NCBI RefSeq assembly: GCF_000829905.1 | Contig: NZ_CDPP01000004.1 | Span: 272,001 to 336,000 of the forward strand | Reading direction: 5' to 3' | DNA length: 64,000 bases | Source: Beduini massiliensis | GTDB lineage: Bacteria > Bacillota_I > Bacilli_A > Erysipelotrichales > Coprobacillaceae | Shown: one piece after another, positions 1 through 9,744 of the stretch | How positions within the stretch are numbered: the first letter of the stretch is position 1 | Layout: every line of letters begins with the position of its first letter | The notes under the pieces: generated by a model | Database searches by the model: none | What the model was told of the DNA's origin: nothing | The model's input: the letters and a program-made list of their open reading frames with translations, nothing else | Position numbers and translations under genes: made by a program

Positions 1-321
1 TTATGGGCTCAATATCTTCGTGTATCCACGGCGATGACGATGGCTGAGTTCCCAATGATCTTCTTAGGCGCTTTCTATTTGATGCTGGCGTGGTTTAATT
101 ACCTAAAACTAGATGGAGTGAGTATCATTCCCGGGCATACCAAACAAAAGCCTTTACCCAAGACAAAAGCAAAAAGCAGACAGATGCTGGATTATGTGGA
201 TACGGAGATTCAAGAAGATCCGGAAATAAAACCTATTCAAATGCAAAAAGCTAAATTGATTTCTAATATCATTTGCGGGGTTGGATTTGTTATTCCTTCA
301 GCCATTATGGCGCTTTTATAA
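1..321 (+). CDS. Membrane protein, C-terminal part (truncated by window edge)
   Basis: The reading frame is open from the first base (Leu-Trp-Ala-Gln...), so the ATG at 34 is probably internal and the gene starts upstream of the window. The visible 106 residues hold a hydrophobic segment (around EFPMIFLGAFYLMLAWF), a charged Lys/Glu-rich stretch of about 45 residues, and a second hydrophobic segment at the C-terminus (LISNIICGVGFVIPSAIMALL). That is a two-helix tail with a soluble loop. I do not recognise the family. An intrinsic terminator follows eight bases after the stop, so this is the last gene of its unit. Confidence 0.6.
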   Translation, partial: LWAQYLRVSTAMTMAEFPMIFLGAFYLMLAWFNYLKLDGVSIIPGHTKQKPLPKTKAKSRQMLDYVDTEIQEDPEIKPIQMQKAKLISNIICGVGFVIPSAIMALL

Positions 322-330
322 TTCTATATG

Positions 331-360
331 AAAAGGAACTCCCGTCGGAGTTCCTTTTTT
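331..360 (+). terminator. Intrinsic terminator
   Basis: Nine-bp stem AGGAACTCC / GGAGTTCCT with loop CGTC, followed by a T run. It closes the upstream plus-strand unit. The 52 bases after it, up to the stop of the minus-strand lipoprotein gene, hold nothing I recognise. Confidence 0.9.
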
Positions 361-412
361 TGTGCTGTGTTCAAGTTTAAATTTAATTTATAAGTCTGCG
401 CGAAATTGCCTA

Positions 413-2200
413 TTATTTCTTAGCAGCTTCTTCGTATTCTGCTTTTGTATATGGTTCGTTCTTAGTTTCCCAATACTTGATCTTTTTGCTTGCCATACCA
501 TATTTAGCGTTAGGTTTAGAGTAGTCATTTACTTTAGTTAACTCAACTTGATGACCATCAACCATAATTGGGACAACATATGCATTTTCCAATACATAAG
601 CTTCAATCTTAGCGAATTCATGATAACGAGTATCTAAGTCTAAGATCTTATCTGCTTCTGCTACCATCTTATCCAATTCGTTATCTGTAAAATGAATATA
701 GTTTTGATTCATTGTTCCTTCTTCAGTTAACTGAACTAAATAGTTCTGAGGATCTCCGTAGTCAGCTCCCCATCCACTGATTTGGATAGATTGTAAGTTT
801 TTAGAATATAATTCAGATGTAGCTGATTTAATATAAGGTAATCCTTCTACAACGATGAAATCACTTCCTAAACTTTCTTCAAAGCTTCCTTTAACTACTT
901 GGAATGTTTCTTCAGAAGTTTGGTTACCATTTTGATATGGATAACTTACTTTGATCGGGAAAGTAACTCCCTGTGCTGATAACTCTTCCATTGCTTTTGC
1001 TTTATATTCAGCAGCTTTTTCTGGTTGATATTGAGTAATACCATCTCCATTGAAAGCTTTTAATTCATCTAATTTTGTGTAATCTGTTCCATCACTTGTA
1101 CTTACTAATCCGCTTGCAGTATACGTATTGTTGTTTAATGCAGATGGATTGATTGGGTTTGTACGTTTTTGATATTCAGTTGGGTTGATACCATAGTACC
1201 AAGCTTTTCTGAAGTTAATATTGTTTGTAGCCGCATTCCAATCTGGATTTCCAGCTTGATCATGGTTGAACCAAATAACATATGAATAAGGTCCGGCAGG
1301 AGTTTCTACTAAGTTTTCATAGTATTCGCTGCCTTCTTTATTTAATACCATAATATTTTCAGGTGTTAAAACTGCACGATCTAATTCACCAGTTGCAAAC
1401 ATATCATATGCTCTTGATAAAGATTCAATGATCGTTACTTGCACTGATTCAAATGGCACGTTTTTAGCATCCCAATATTTTTCATTTTTTACATATTCTT
1501 TATATGAGTCTTTAGTGAATTCTTTCATTAAATAACATCCGTTATAAAGAATTTTATCTGGATCTGACCCAAAAGCAGTTTCCCCAACTTCTTTTAAGAA
1601 ATCCGCACTTACAGGATAGAAGCATCCATAAGTTAAAGCTGTATCGAAATATGGTTTAGATGCTACCATTGTAAATTCAATTGTTTTATCATCTAACGCT
1701 TTTACTCCAACGTTTTCAAATAATTCATCTGTTGCTGTTCCTTCATCTGATGCTTTGTAGTATTCTTCAGCACCTTTGATAAATGAAGTTACCATTGGTA
1801 TATTTGAAGATTTGTTTGCTGCTGTTAAAGTGTATTTAACGGCAGTAACAAAGTCTTCTGCTTTTACGTCAGCATATTCGCTTCCGTCACGTTTCAGCCA
1901 TTTAATCCCATCTTTAAGTTTAAATGTCCAAACTGTTGCATCCTCGTTCTTTTCATAAGAATCCGCTAATGCATTAATCAATTTCCCGTTTTCATCATGT
2001 TCTACTAAACCGTCTACAAAGTTTGTTACTACTTGCAAGTTGATTGCTTGGTAGTCACCCAAATAGTTGAATGATGTTACTTCTCTGTTGGCTGTTTCGT
2101 AATCATGATAAACTGATAGTTGATCTCCTCCACCAGATTGTGATCCACAACCGGTTAAAACCATAGCGCAAACAAGCAATGCGCCTAAAAGTTTTTTCAT
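413..2200 (-). CDS. oppA: Oligopeptide ABC transporter substrate-binding lipoprotein (second OppA)
   Basis: A 595-residue SBP_bac_5 family extracellular peptide-binding protein. It has a lipoprotein signal (MKKLLGALLVCAMVLTGC, lipobox LTGC, lipidated Cys18), a short Gly/Ser linker, and the family's long two-lobed periplasmic-binding fold. It is clearly paralogous to the OppA-like protein at 6285-8099; both carry near-identical blocks such as ISGWGADYGDPQNY and VNDYSKPNAKYG. RBS AAGGAGGAG lies 6 nt before the ATG. It sits downstream of oppF beyond a terminator, so it may be expressed separately or by read-through. The substrate range cannot be read from the sequence. The family call is firm; the exact peptide specificity is unknown. 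Confidence 0.93.
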   Translation of the reverse strand: MKKLLGALLVCAMVLTGCGSQSGGGDQLSVYHDYETANREVTSFNYLGDYQAINLQVVTNFVDGLVEHDENGKLINALADSYEKNEDATVWTFKLKDGIKWLKRDGSEYADVKAEDFVTAVKYTLTAANKSSNIPMVTSFIKGAEEYYKASDEGTATDELFENVGVKALDDKTIEFTMVASKPYFDTALTYGCFYPVSADFLKEVGETAFGSDPDKILYNGCYLMKEFTKDSYKEYVKNEKYWDAKNVPFESVQVTIIESLSRAYDMFATGELDRAVLTPENIMVLNKEGSEYYENLVETPAGPYSYVIWFNHDQAGNPDWNAATNNINFRKAWYYGINPTEYQKRTNPINPSALNNNTYTASGLVSTSDGTDYTKLDELKAFNGDGITQYQPEKAAEYKAKAMEELSAQGVTFPIKVSYPYQNGNQTSEETFQVVKGSFEESLGSDFIVVEGLPYIKSATSELYSKNLQSIQISGWGADYGDPQNYLVQLTEEGTMNQNYIHFTDNELDKMVAEADKILDLDTRYHEFAKIEAYVLENAYVVPIMVDGHQVELTKVNDYSKPNAKYGMASKKIKYWETKNEPYTKAEYEEAAKK

Positions 2201-2375
2201 AATTCTCCTCCTTATCCTAAGGCTAGTTTTTGCCCAATTATTACTTTATCATTTTCTATCAATTTATCAATAACTGTTTAGGTTTTCGTACACAAAAACA
2301 TTCATACATGTATATATTTTTCGACAGAATAAAAACGTATTCGCTTTCCTTTCTGGCATTTCGATATTTTTGGCA

Positions 2376-2405
2376 CAAAAAAAGACTAAGCGAACCTTAG
2401 TCTTT
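2376..2405 (-). terminator. Terminator ending oppBCDF, overlapping the oppF stop
   Basis: Perfect 10-bp stem AAAGACTAAG / CTTAGTCTTT with a 5-nt loop. On the minus strand it runs into a T tract. The oppF TAA lies inside the stem. It separates the transporter operon from the second oppA. Confidence 0.85.
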
Positions 2406-3332
2406 GATTTGTTCTTTGTATTCTGCCACTTCTTTATCATTTGCATAAACGAAATGTCCTGGCAAGATTTCCACCCATTTAGGTTTATCCACTGAATAAT
2501 CATGAATAGATGGATCATATACAATTAATTTCTTTTGTTTTTCAATTTCCGGATCTGGTGTCGGCACCGCAGAAAGCAACGCTTTTGTATATGGATGCAG
2601 CGGATGATGGAATAATTCTTCCGTCTCTGCCAATTCCACAATACGTCCTTTATGGATAACCGCAATACGATCTGAAATGAAACGAACAACAGATAAGTCA
2701 TGGGCAATGAACAAATAAGTCAAGCCACGTTTCTGTTTTAAGTTATTCAATAAGTTTAAGACCTGTGCACGGATAGAAACATCCAACGCTGAAATCGGTT
2801 CATCGGCTACGACAAATTCCGGTTCCATAATCAACGCTCTGGCAATCCCAATACGTTGTCTCTGTCCACCAGAGAATTCATGTGGGAAACGAGAAGCGAA
2901 CTCTGGTAAAAGTCCTACTTCTTTTAAAGCGTTCTGCACTTTTGCAGCACGATCTTTTTCATCTTTGTATAAGTGGAAGTTGATCAGCCCTTCTGAAATG
3001 ATATAATCCACTTTCGCTCTTTCATTTAATGATGCCATTGGATCTTGGAAGATCATCTGACATTTTTGAATGACTTCACGGTCTAATTCTTTTGAAATTT
3101 TTCCGTTAATTTGTTTACCGTTAAATAGGATTTCTCCTTTGCTGGTTGGATTAATACGAACAATGGCACGACCGATCGTCGTTTTCCCTGATCCTGATTC
3201 TCCTACCAATGAGAATGTTTCTCCACGATAAATATCAAAATTTACATCATCAACAGCAACGAAGTCTTTTTTACCAACTCTGAAAGTAATCTGTAGGTCT
3301 TTGACTTCAATTAATTTTTCTTTTTCTGCCAT
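2397..3332 (-). CDS. oppF: Oligopeptide ABC transporter ATP-binding protein OppF
   Basis: A 311-residue cytoplasmic ATPase that powers peptide uptake as a heterodimer with OppD. Visible motifs are Walker [10 protein letters not shown] (about residues 44-52), signature SGGQRQR, Walker B FVVADEP and the following SALD loop. The C-terminal Opp/Dpp extension is present ([21 protein letters not shown]). The start ATG abuts the oppD stop region (1-base overlap at 3332), which suggests translational coupling. Its length and gene order (A-B-C-D-F) are standard. The terminator overlaps its stop codon. Confidence 0.96.
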   Translation of the reverse strand: MAEKEKLIEVKDLQITFRVGKKDFVAVDDVNFDIYRGETFSLVGESGSGKTTIGRAIVRINPTSKGEILFNGKQINGKISKELDREVIQKCQMIFQDPMASLNERAKVDYIISEGLINFHLYKDEKDRAAKVQNALKEVGLLPEFASRFPHEFSGGQRQRIGIARALIMEPEFVVADEPISALDVSIRAQVLNLLNNLKQKRGLTYLFIAHDLSVVRFISDRIAVIHKGRIVELAETEELFHHPLHPYTKALLSAVPTPDPEIEKQKKLIVYDPSIHDYSVDKPKWVEILPGHFVYANDKEVAEYKEQIKD

Positions 3333-4381
3333 TACTGATTACCCTCCCTTTTAAGTCTAGCTCTTAACTTCTGAATTGCATGTGGATGTTCCACTTTCGG
3401 CGCTCTTGGGTCCAATAACCAAGTTTTTGCTTTATGTGTCTCTGTGACATTAAAATAAGGTGGATTTTCAATAAAGTCGATTTTTAAAGCATGACGGTTA
3501 CGTGGTGCAAAAGCATCTCCCTTAATTTCATTGTAAAGGTTTGGCGGTGTCCCATCGATGGTTGCTAAAGGCTCACCTTTTACCCCTAATTGTGGTAATG
3601 ATGATAATAACGCCCAAGTATATGGATGTTGTGCATCATAGAAAATTTCTTCTACTTTTCCAACTTCAACGATTTCTCCGGCATACATAACAGCTACACG
3701 GTCAGCAACGTTTGCTACTACCCCTAAGTCATGGGTAATATAAATAACAGTCATGCCCATTTCTTTTTGTAAGTTTCTGATCAAGTCCAAAATTTGTGCT
3801 TGGATCGTTACGTCTAAAGCCGTTGTCGGTTCGTCACAAATCAGAATTTGTGGATAACATGCTGCTGCGATTGCAATAACAACACGTTGTCTCATCCCAC
3901 CTGAGAATTGATGTGGGTATTGATTATAACGATTTCTAGGATCGGTGATCCCTACTTTTTCAAGCATTTGAATCGCTAGTTCTTTTGATTCTTCGCCTTT
4001 AATTCCTTGGTGCAGTTCAATAACTTCACGAATTTGTTCCCCAATTACTTTAAGTGGGTTCAATGATGTCATCGGATCTTGGAAAACCATTGCGATTTTC
4101 TTACCACGAATCTTCAGCCAATCTGCTTCTTTTGTATATTTAGCGATGTCAACCCCTTCAAACATGATTGACCCGCTTTTAATTCCCCCGTTGTTATCTA
4201 ACATTCCGATGAATGATTTTGTGAATACAGATTTACCTGAACCTGATTCACCAACGATTGCTAGGGTTTCCCCTTCATAAAGATCCAACGAACATTTACG
4301 AATAGGTTTTAGTTTTCTGCCACGTAATGTGAACTCGATCTCAATATCTTGGGCAGATAAGATTGGTTTTCTTTCTTCCAT
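3332..4381 (-). CDS. oppD: Oligopeptide ABC transporter ATP-binding protein OppD
   Basis: A 349-residue ATPase partner of OppF. It shows Walker A GESGSGKS, signature SGGMRQR, Walker B ILICDEP followed by TTALDVT, and the H-loop ITHDLGVVA. The C-terminal region holds the oligopeptide-transporter extension ([15 protein letters not shown]). An RBS (AGGAGG) precedes the ATG in the 11-base gap to oppC. It belongs to the oppA-B-C-D-F operon read on the minus strand. Confidence 0.96.
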   Translation of the reverse strand: MEERKPILSAQDIEIEFTLRGRKLKPIRKCSLDLYEGETLAIVGESGSGKSVFTKSFIGMLDNNGGIKSGSIMFEGVDIAKYTKEADWLKIRGKKIAMVFQDPMTSLNPLKVIGEQIREVIELHQGIKGEESKELAIQMLEKVGITDPRNRYNQYPHQFSGGMRQRVVIAIAAACYPQILICDEPTTALDVTIQAQILDLIRNLQKEMGMTVIYITHDLGVVANVADRVAVMYAGEIVEVGKVEEIFYDAQHPYTWALLSSLPQLGVKGEPLATIDGTPPNLYNEIKGDAFAPRNRHALKIDFIENPPYFNVTETHKAKTWLLDPRAPKVEHPHAIQKLRARLKREGNQ

Positions 4382-4392
4382 GATTTTACCTC

Positions 4393-5319
4393 CTATACGT
4401 GATTTCTTGGATCTGATGCATCTGAGAACGCATTACCAATCAAATAGAAAGTAATGGTAATCAACGATACGATCAATGCTGGAAAGATTAATAAGTGAGG
4501 GAAATTTAAGAATACCGTACGTGCATCACGCAGTAAAATACCCAGTGATGGTATATCAAGCGGTAATCCTAATCCCAAGTAAGATAAAGTGGATTCAAGT
4601 GAGATTGTATTTGGAATAGATAATGCTAATCTCAAAATAACCACACTTACTAAATAAGGAACTAAGTTCTTCGTTAAAATACGTCTTAAAGGTGTTCCTA
4701 AACATCTTGATGCTAAGTTATATTCGCGGTCACGATACATCAAAACCAAGTTTCTGACATTACGTGCCATGGCCAGCCAACCGGTAAAGATCAACGCCAT
4801 AGCTAATGACCAGAACCCTTGACCAACGATAAAAGCAATCAATGTTAAATAAATGATTTGAGGAACGTTCGCAATGATGTTGTAAAGTTCAGTAAAGAAA
4901 CGATCTAATTTTCTAATATATCCCCATAAACATCCGATAATAACCCCAATCAAACATTCACCTAAAGCAACGATACCAGCCAATTTCAATGATACCTGTG
5001 AAGAATACCATACACGAGACCACATATCGCGCCCGATAGAATCAGTCCCAAACCAATATGTAGAGTTTGGTGTTAATAACATATCCGGTGTATTTGGTGC
5101 CATATTGTAATCAAATTTGGCAATACTTAAAGCGACGAAAGAAAAAATAACAACAGCAATAAACAGAACCAATAAAGTTACAGCCACTTTATTTTTTAAG
5201 AATGTTGCAAATACTGATTTCCAATAAGAATAATCAGAATATCCAGTTTTTTCTGCGTCTTCAGGAGAATACTCTACTAATGTAAATAACTCTTTTTCAG
5301 TTAAATTCGTTTCTTCCAT
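4393..5319 (-). CDS. oppC: Oligopeptide ABC transporter permease OppC
   Basis: A 308-residue inner-membrane permease of the DppC/OppC type. After a charged N-terminal segment of about 40 residues comes a first membrane helix (VAVTLLVLFIAVVIFSFVAL), then the OppC-typical extracellular stretch with FGTDSIGRDMWSRV, and five further membrane segments. The EAA loop that docks to the ATPases lies near the ASRCLGTPLRRI region. It overlaps oppB by one base (TAATG-type junction at 5319), as expected for coupled permease subunits. Confidence 0.95.
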   Translation of the reverse strand: MEETNLTEKELFTLVEYSPEDAEKTGYSDYSYWKSVFATFLKNKVAVTLLVLFIAVVIFSFVALSIAKFDYNMAPNTPDMLLTPNSTYWFGTDSIGRDMWSRVWYSSQVSLKLAGIVALGECLIGVIIGCLWGYIRKLDRFFTELYNIIANVPQIIYLTLIAFIVGQGFWSLAMALIFTGWLAMARNVRNLVLMYRDREYNLASRCLGTPLRRILTKNLVPYLVSVVILRLALSIPNTISLESTLSYLGLGLPLDIPSLGILLRDARTVFLNFPHLLIFPALIVSLITITFYLIGNAFSDASDPRNHV

Positions 5320-6266
5320 TAACGTGTACCTCCTTTTGAATCTAATGAAATTCTCGGGTCAATGATCATCATCAAGATATCTCCTAAGAATACCCCTACG
5401 ATCCCTAAAATAGAGTATAGAAGCACACAAGTCTGTACAACTGTGTTATCTTGCTTTTGAATTGCATCAACTAATAATGATCCCATCCCAGGAATTGAAT
5501 AATATCTTTCAACTAACAGTGATCCACCGATTGTCAATAAGAATGAAGCCGGTAAATACTGTGCTAAAGGTACAAACGCATTTCTCAATACATGTTTTGT
5601 CATGATGGTTGAGTATGGAAGACCTTTTGCTCTTGCTAATTTAATATAGTCTTTGTTTAATTCATCTACCATGTAACGTCTTGTCCACAACGCATATCCT
5701 GCGATTGAACCTAAAGACATTGAGATAACCGGTAAGATTGCGGAAATTAAATTTCCTTTTTTATAAAGAGACGGTAGTCCCAGTACACGTGTTCCGAATG
5801 CCAAAATCAAGGCATAAGTCACAAGTGGCGGTACAGAGTTTACAAAGATTGTGTACACTGTTCCGGCCGCATCAGAGAATTTCCCTTTTTTACGTGCCTG
5901 CTGAACTCCTAATAATACTCCAAGAATAATACTGATAATCAGTGAAACAACGCCGAATGCTAAAGATACTGGAAATTTTGATCCAATAATTGACGTCACT
6001 GGTTTATTTTTTGAAAGCTTCATTGAAAGCCCAAAATTAAATGTTAAAATTTGCCCATAAAATCTGAATAATTGAACGAATGGATTATCTAATAATCCCA
6101 TCATTTTTAGCTGAGTGTTAATTTGCTCTGGTGTCATCTTTAATAATTCGTCATCTGCGAAATACCCAGTAGGCGGCATCAAACGTAATAATAAGAAGAC
6201 AACAGTAATAATGATAAAGACTGTTACAAGTGATTGTAACAATCTTTTAATCGAATATTTAACCAT
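5319..6266 (-). CDS. oppB: Oligopeptide ABC transporter permease OppB
   Basis: A 315-residue permease that pairs with OppC to form the membrane channel. It has an N-terminal helix (LVTVFIIITVVFLLLRLMP), an extracellular domain of about 70 residues, five further hydrophobic segments, and the binding-protein-dependent transport signature around YIKLARAKGLPYSTIMTKHVLRNAF. The gene follows the first OppA gene after an 18-base gap. The family match is clear, and both length and order are typical. Confidence 0.95.
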   Translation of the reverse strand: MVKYSIKRLLQSLVTVFIIITVVFLLLRLMPPTGYFADDELLKMTPEQINTQLKMMGLLDNPFVQLFRFYGQILTFNFGLSMKLSKNKPVTSIIGSKFPVSLAFGVVSLIISIILGVLLGVQQARKKGKFSDAAGTVYTIFVNSVPPLVTYALILAFGTRVLGLPSLYKKGNLISAILPVISMSLGSIAGYALWTRRYMVDELNKDYIKLARAKGLPYSTIMTKHVLRNAFVPLAQYLPASFLLTIGGSLLVERYYSIPGMGSLLVDAIQKQDNTVVQTCVLLYSILGIVGVFLGDILMMIIDPRISLDSKGGTR

Positions 6267-6284
6267 TGATAAACGTCTTTATCC

Positions 6285-8099
6285 TTAGTTAGCTTTAGCA
6301 GCTTTCTCAGCTAATGTTTTATATTCATCTGCAGTATAGGCTTCTGCTTTTGTTTCCCAATATTTCATTTTTCTATTGGCAATACCATATTTAGCGTATG
6401 GTTTTGAGTAATCATTAACTTTAGTAACTTGCCATTCAACACCGTTTACAAATCCTGGAACGATTAAGGCATGTTCTAAAGCGTAAGCTTCACATTTAGC
6501 GAAAGCTTCGTAACGAGCATCTAATTCTGTAATCTCGTTTGCTTCATCTACCATTTTGTTATAAGTTTCATCTGTGAAATGAGAATATTTAACATTCATG
6601 TAGTTTCCTGGTTCAGATGATAACTGATATACGAAGTTGTATGGATCACCGTAGTCAGCTCCCCATCCACCTACCATGATAGATTGTAAGTTTTTGTTGT
6701 AAACTTCACTTACTGAAGATTTGATGTAAGGTTGACCGATAACTTGTACAAAGTCAGTTCCTAAACTATCTTCATAAGCTTTTTTAGAGATTTGGAATTT
6801 ATCTTCTTCTGTTTTACTTCCTGATTGGTAAGCTAAGTATACTTTAACCGGGAATGTTACACCTTGAGAAGATAATTCAGTCATTGCAGTTTCTTTTGCT
6901 TGTTTAAATTTAGCTTCGTCTAAACGAGCTTGTGATTTATCTGGGTTATAGGCAGCTAAATCACCGATATCTGTATAGTCAACCCCTTTAGAGTTTTTAG
7001 ATAAAGTTTCAGGTGAGTATACATTTGACATCATTGATTCGTAGCTATATGGATTTGTGAACTTAACGATTTCAGTAAAGTCCATACCATAGTACCAAGC
7101 TTTTCTGAAGTTTTCGTTAGTTACAGCTTTATTCCAATCTGCTGAACCATCTTGAGAAGCATCTAATGTATAGTTGAAATACAATGAGTAAACGTGCTGT
7201 CCTACTCTTGTTTCTACTAAACGTTCATCGTTTGCTTTGTTTTGAGTCACGATTTGTTCCTGAGTTAATAATGCACGATCTAATTCTCCGGCTTCGAACA
7301 TATCAAATGCTCTGTCTTGAGATTCTAACATTACTACAGTAACTTCATCGAAAGGAATATTTTTTGTATCCCAGTAAGTTGGGTTCTTTTTGTAAGTTTT
7401 ATTTGCTCCGCTTTCAAAGCTAGTTAAATAATAACCACCACAGTAAAGAATTGTATCAATTCCAGTACCGTAAGAAGTCCCTTTTTCTTTTAAGAATTCA
7501 GTTGGTGCAGGATAGAATGCAGCATAAGTTGTTGCTGTATCAAAGTAAGGTTTTGGCGCAACCATTGTATATTCAACAGTTTTGTCATCCAATGCTTTGA
7601 CTCCTACTTGTTCCCATAATTCATCAGTAGCTGTACCGGCTAAAGATGCTTCATAGTATTCAGCCGCTCCTTTTACCATTTCCATTGGCATTGAAGTGTT
7701 GTTAGATTGGTTATCTGCTGTTAAAATGTATTTTAATGCAGTAACGAAATCTTCTGCTGTTAAATCAGCTACTTTTTCACCACTGTTGTTAATCCATTGA
7801 AGACCATCTCTTAAATGGAATGTCCATACAGTTTTGTCATCATTTGGTTCCCATTTTTCCGCCAATGACGCAATAATGTTACCATCTTTGTCATGTTCAA
7901 CTAACCCATCGACACAGTTTGTCAAGACATTTAAGTCTTTTGATTGAGCTGATGTTAACAAGTTGAAGTTTTCAATTTCTTGTCTTGTCAACTCATAATC
8001 ATGATAAGTTGTCAAACCTGAAGAATCGCCTTTACCGCCACAGCCAGCTAAAGTTAGCGCCATTGCTGCGACTAATAATGATGAGAGTAATTTCTTCAT
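6285..8099 (-). CDS. oppA: Oligopeptide ABC transporter substrate-binding lipoprotein OppA
   Basis: First gene of the opp operon. It encodes a 604-residue SBP_bac_5 lipoprotein with signal MKKLLSSLLVAAMALTLAGC (lipobox LAGC). The mature protein captures peptides outside the membrane and hands them to OppBC. RBS AAGGGGG precedes the ATG by about 7 nt. Close paralogy to the protein at 413-2200 indicates duplication, with one copy kept at each end of the transporter genes. Expression is probably driven by the sigma-A promoter at 8159-8187. Confidence 0.95.
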   Translation of the reverse strand: MKKLLSSLLVAAMALTLAGCGGKGDSSGLTTYHDYELTRQEIENFNLLTSAQSKDLNVLTNCVDGLVEHDKDGNIIASLAEKWEPNDDKTVWTFHLRDGLQWINNSGEKVADLTAEDFVTALKYILTADNQSNNTSMPMEMVKGAAEYYEASLAGTATDELWEQVGVKALDDKTVEYTMVAPKPYFDTATTYAAFYPAPTEFLKEKGTSYGTGIDTILYCGGYYLTSFESGANKTYKKNPTYWDTKNIPFDEVTVVMLESQDRAFDMFEAGELDRALLTQEQIVTQNKANDERLVETRVGQHVYSLYFNYTLDASQDGSADWNKAVTNENFRKAWYYGMDFTEIVKFTNPYSYESMMSNVYSPETLSKNSKGVDYTDIGDLAAYNPDKSQARLDEAKFKQAKETAMTELSSQGVTFPVKVYLAYQSGSKTEEDKFQISKKAYEDSLGTDFVQVIGQPYIKSSVSEVYNKNLQSIMVGGWGADYGDPYNFVYQLSSEPGNYMNVKYSHFTDETYNKMVDEANEITELDARYEAFAKCEAYALEHALIVPGFVNGVEWQVTKVNDYSKPYAKYGIANRKMKYWETKAEAYTADEYKTLAEKAAKAN

Positions 8100-8158
8100 T
8101 ATAAATCCCCCTTATAAATTTTTTAAACTTGAACCGGCAGCACCTGGTTCATGCTTCT

Positions 8159-8187
8159 AGTTTAATCGGAATGTATACAATTGTCAA
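8159..8187 (-). promoter_or_regulatory. Sigma-A promoter of the opp operon
   Basis: On the minus strand there is a perfect -35 TTGACA (8182-8187), a 17-bp spacer and -10 TAAACT (8159-8164). The spacer contains the 8-bp palindrome TGTATACA. The leader downstream contains a small stem GAACC/GGTTC (8131-8150) before the RBS. Confidence 0.75.
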
Positions 8188-8538
8188 CAACTTTTTTATG
8201 ACACTTTTCTTTTTTGATGGTCTAAATTTAGATTTTTTATATAAAGTAGCGATATTTTTTGTTAAAATTAGTATATATCGAAACAATTATTTTTGTTAGG
8301 AAGAATAAAATTTATGATTTTCACATTCAATTATGGGATTTTAAGCTTTTTTTGTGTTATTTTTCTTAATTCACTCGGAACAACAGAGTTTCATTTTTTA
8401 ATTTTGCCTAAACGCCCTATTTTTCTTTAATTTCTTTAAAAATGTTTGATTGTTTATAAAATCCACACATTTTTTAGGGTGATTTTAGATAAATTGTATG
8501 ATAAAGTAAACATATATCTATTTCTAAGGAGGTTTTCT
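8188..8538. other. Divergent AT-rich intergenic region between oppA and tmcAL
   Basis: About 350 bases without a gene. The only clear structure is a perfect 12-bp palindrome TCTAAATTTAGA at 8221-8232, about 34 bp upstream of the opp -35. That position would suit an operator, but I cannot assign a regulator. No convincing -35/-10 pair for tmcAL was found. An open frame runs into tmcAL from 8446 but has no RBS at its ATG. Confidence 0.4.
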
Positions 8539-9675
8539 ATGTCAGTTACAGGAGTCATTGTAGAGTACAATCCATTCCATAACGGTCACATCTATCATTT
8601 ACAACAAGCCCGTTCAAAAACAAACTGTGATGTTTTGATCGCCGTTATGTCAGGACACTTTACACAAAGAGGGGAACCCAGCGTGATCGATAAATGGACT
8701 CGTACCCGTTTCGCTTTAGAATATGGCGTTGATCTCGTAATTGAATTGCCTTTTAATTATGCGACTCAAAGCGCGGACTACTTCGCCAGCGGTGCTTTAA
8801 CATTATTAAATGCTTTGGGTATTGATACGCTTGTTTATGGGAGTGAATCCAATAATGCCGATGAACTCTGTCAGATTGCTCAGACCATCACCCATCAGCA
8901 AGATTCGTATGATCAATTAGTGAAAGAAGCCATGAATCAGGGGGAACGCTATCCCACTGCCTGCAATCAGGCACTCTCTGTTTTATTAAATAAGGAAATC
9001 CGTTTGCCGAATGATTTATTAGCGTTTAGCTATATCAAGGAAATCATTCAACAACATTATCCGATCCAACCTGTCTCGATTGCTCGTACCAATGATTTTC
9101 ATTCTGTTTCACTCAATGGAAAAATCAGTTCGGCAACCAGTATTCGTCAAGCCTTAAAAGACCATACTGATATTAGTCAAACAACCCCAATGGCAAAAGA
9201 ACTAGAAAAAAATCCTATCCTGCTTGAAGATTTTTATGATCTTTTATATTATGAGCTGATTTCTAATCCCCATTTAGATCAATATCATTTAGTAGATGAA
9301 GGCATTGATAAGCTGATGACTAAAAAAATAATGACTGCCACATCGATGGAAGATTTTATTTCATCTCTGACTTCCAAACGTTATACGCAAGCTCGGATTC
9401 AAAGAACGATTCTATCTATATTAATCAATCAGCCCAAAGGACTTTATCCCATCGATTATATTCGTGTCTTAGGAATGACGGCGGCAGGGCAGGGCTATCT
9501 GAATCAAATAAAAAAGAAAACGCCGATTCCGATCATCAGTAATTTTTCATCCTGTCAAAGTCCTTTGCTCGATTTGGAATTAAAAGCAACGAAACTATAT
9601 GCTTGTGCTTTACCATTAAAAAAACGCTTAGCTTTCATCGAAAAAGAATACAAAGGAAAACCAATTCGGATTTAA
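8539..9675 (+). CDS. tmcAL: tRNA(Met) cytidine acetate ligase TmcAL
   Basis: A 378-residue member of the TmcAL (formerly YlbM) family, which activates acetate with ATP and acetylates the wobble cytidine of elongator tRNA-Met to ac4C. The N-terminal nucleotidyltransferase signature is EYNPFHNGH (residues 8-16, HxGH type). It is followed by the conserved SGHFTQRGEPS block and the C-terminal RNA-binding half. I chose the ATG at 8539 because AAGGAGG lies 6 nt upstream and family homology begins at MSVTGVIVEYNP; an in-frame ATG at 8446 has no RBS. It is monocistronic, with a promoter for murT just after it. Confidence 0.9.
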   Translation: MSVTGVIVEYNPFHNGHIYHLQQARSKTNCDVLIAVMSGHFTQRGEPSVIDKWTRTRFALEYGVDLVIELPFNYATQSADYFASGALTLLNALGIDTLVYGSESNNADELCQIAQTITHQQDSYDQLVKEAMNQGERYPTACNQALSVLLNKEIRLPNDLLAFSYIKEIIQQHYPIQPVSIARTNDFHSVSLNGKISSATSIRQALKDHTDISQTTPMAKELEKNPILLEDFYDLLYYELISNPHLDQYHLVDEGIDKLMTKKIMTATSMEDFISSLTSKRYTQARIQRTILSILINQPKGLYPIDYIRVLGMTAAGQGYLNQIKKKTPIPIISNFSSCQSPLLDLELKATKLYACALPLKKRLAFIEKEYKGKPIRI

Positions 9676-9688
9676 TATGACATTTATC

Positions 9689-9717
9689 TTTTCAAATCCG
9701 TTTCAAAATACTATAAT
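9689..9717 (+). promoter_or_regulatory. Promoter of murT-gatD
   Basis: TTTTCA (9689-9694), 17-bp spacer, TATAAT (9712-9717). It ends about 28 bp before the murT ATG. A good -10 and a weak -35. Confidence 0.6.
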
Positions 9718-9744
9718 GGAACCATTAAAAGGAGTGAGCAATAT

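Noticed and set aside
2267-2524. A small ORF between oppF and the second oppA
   Set aside because: It reads through the oppF terminator out of frame with oppF and has no RBS.
8446-8538. N-terminal extension of tmcAL from an ATG at 8446
   Set aside because: No RBS there; the extra 31 residues do not resemble the family, and the ATG at 8539 has AAGGAGG.
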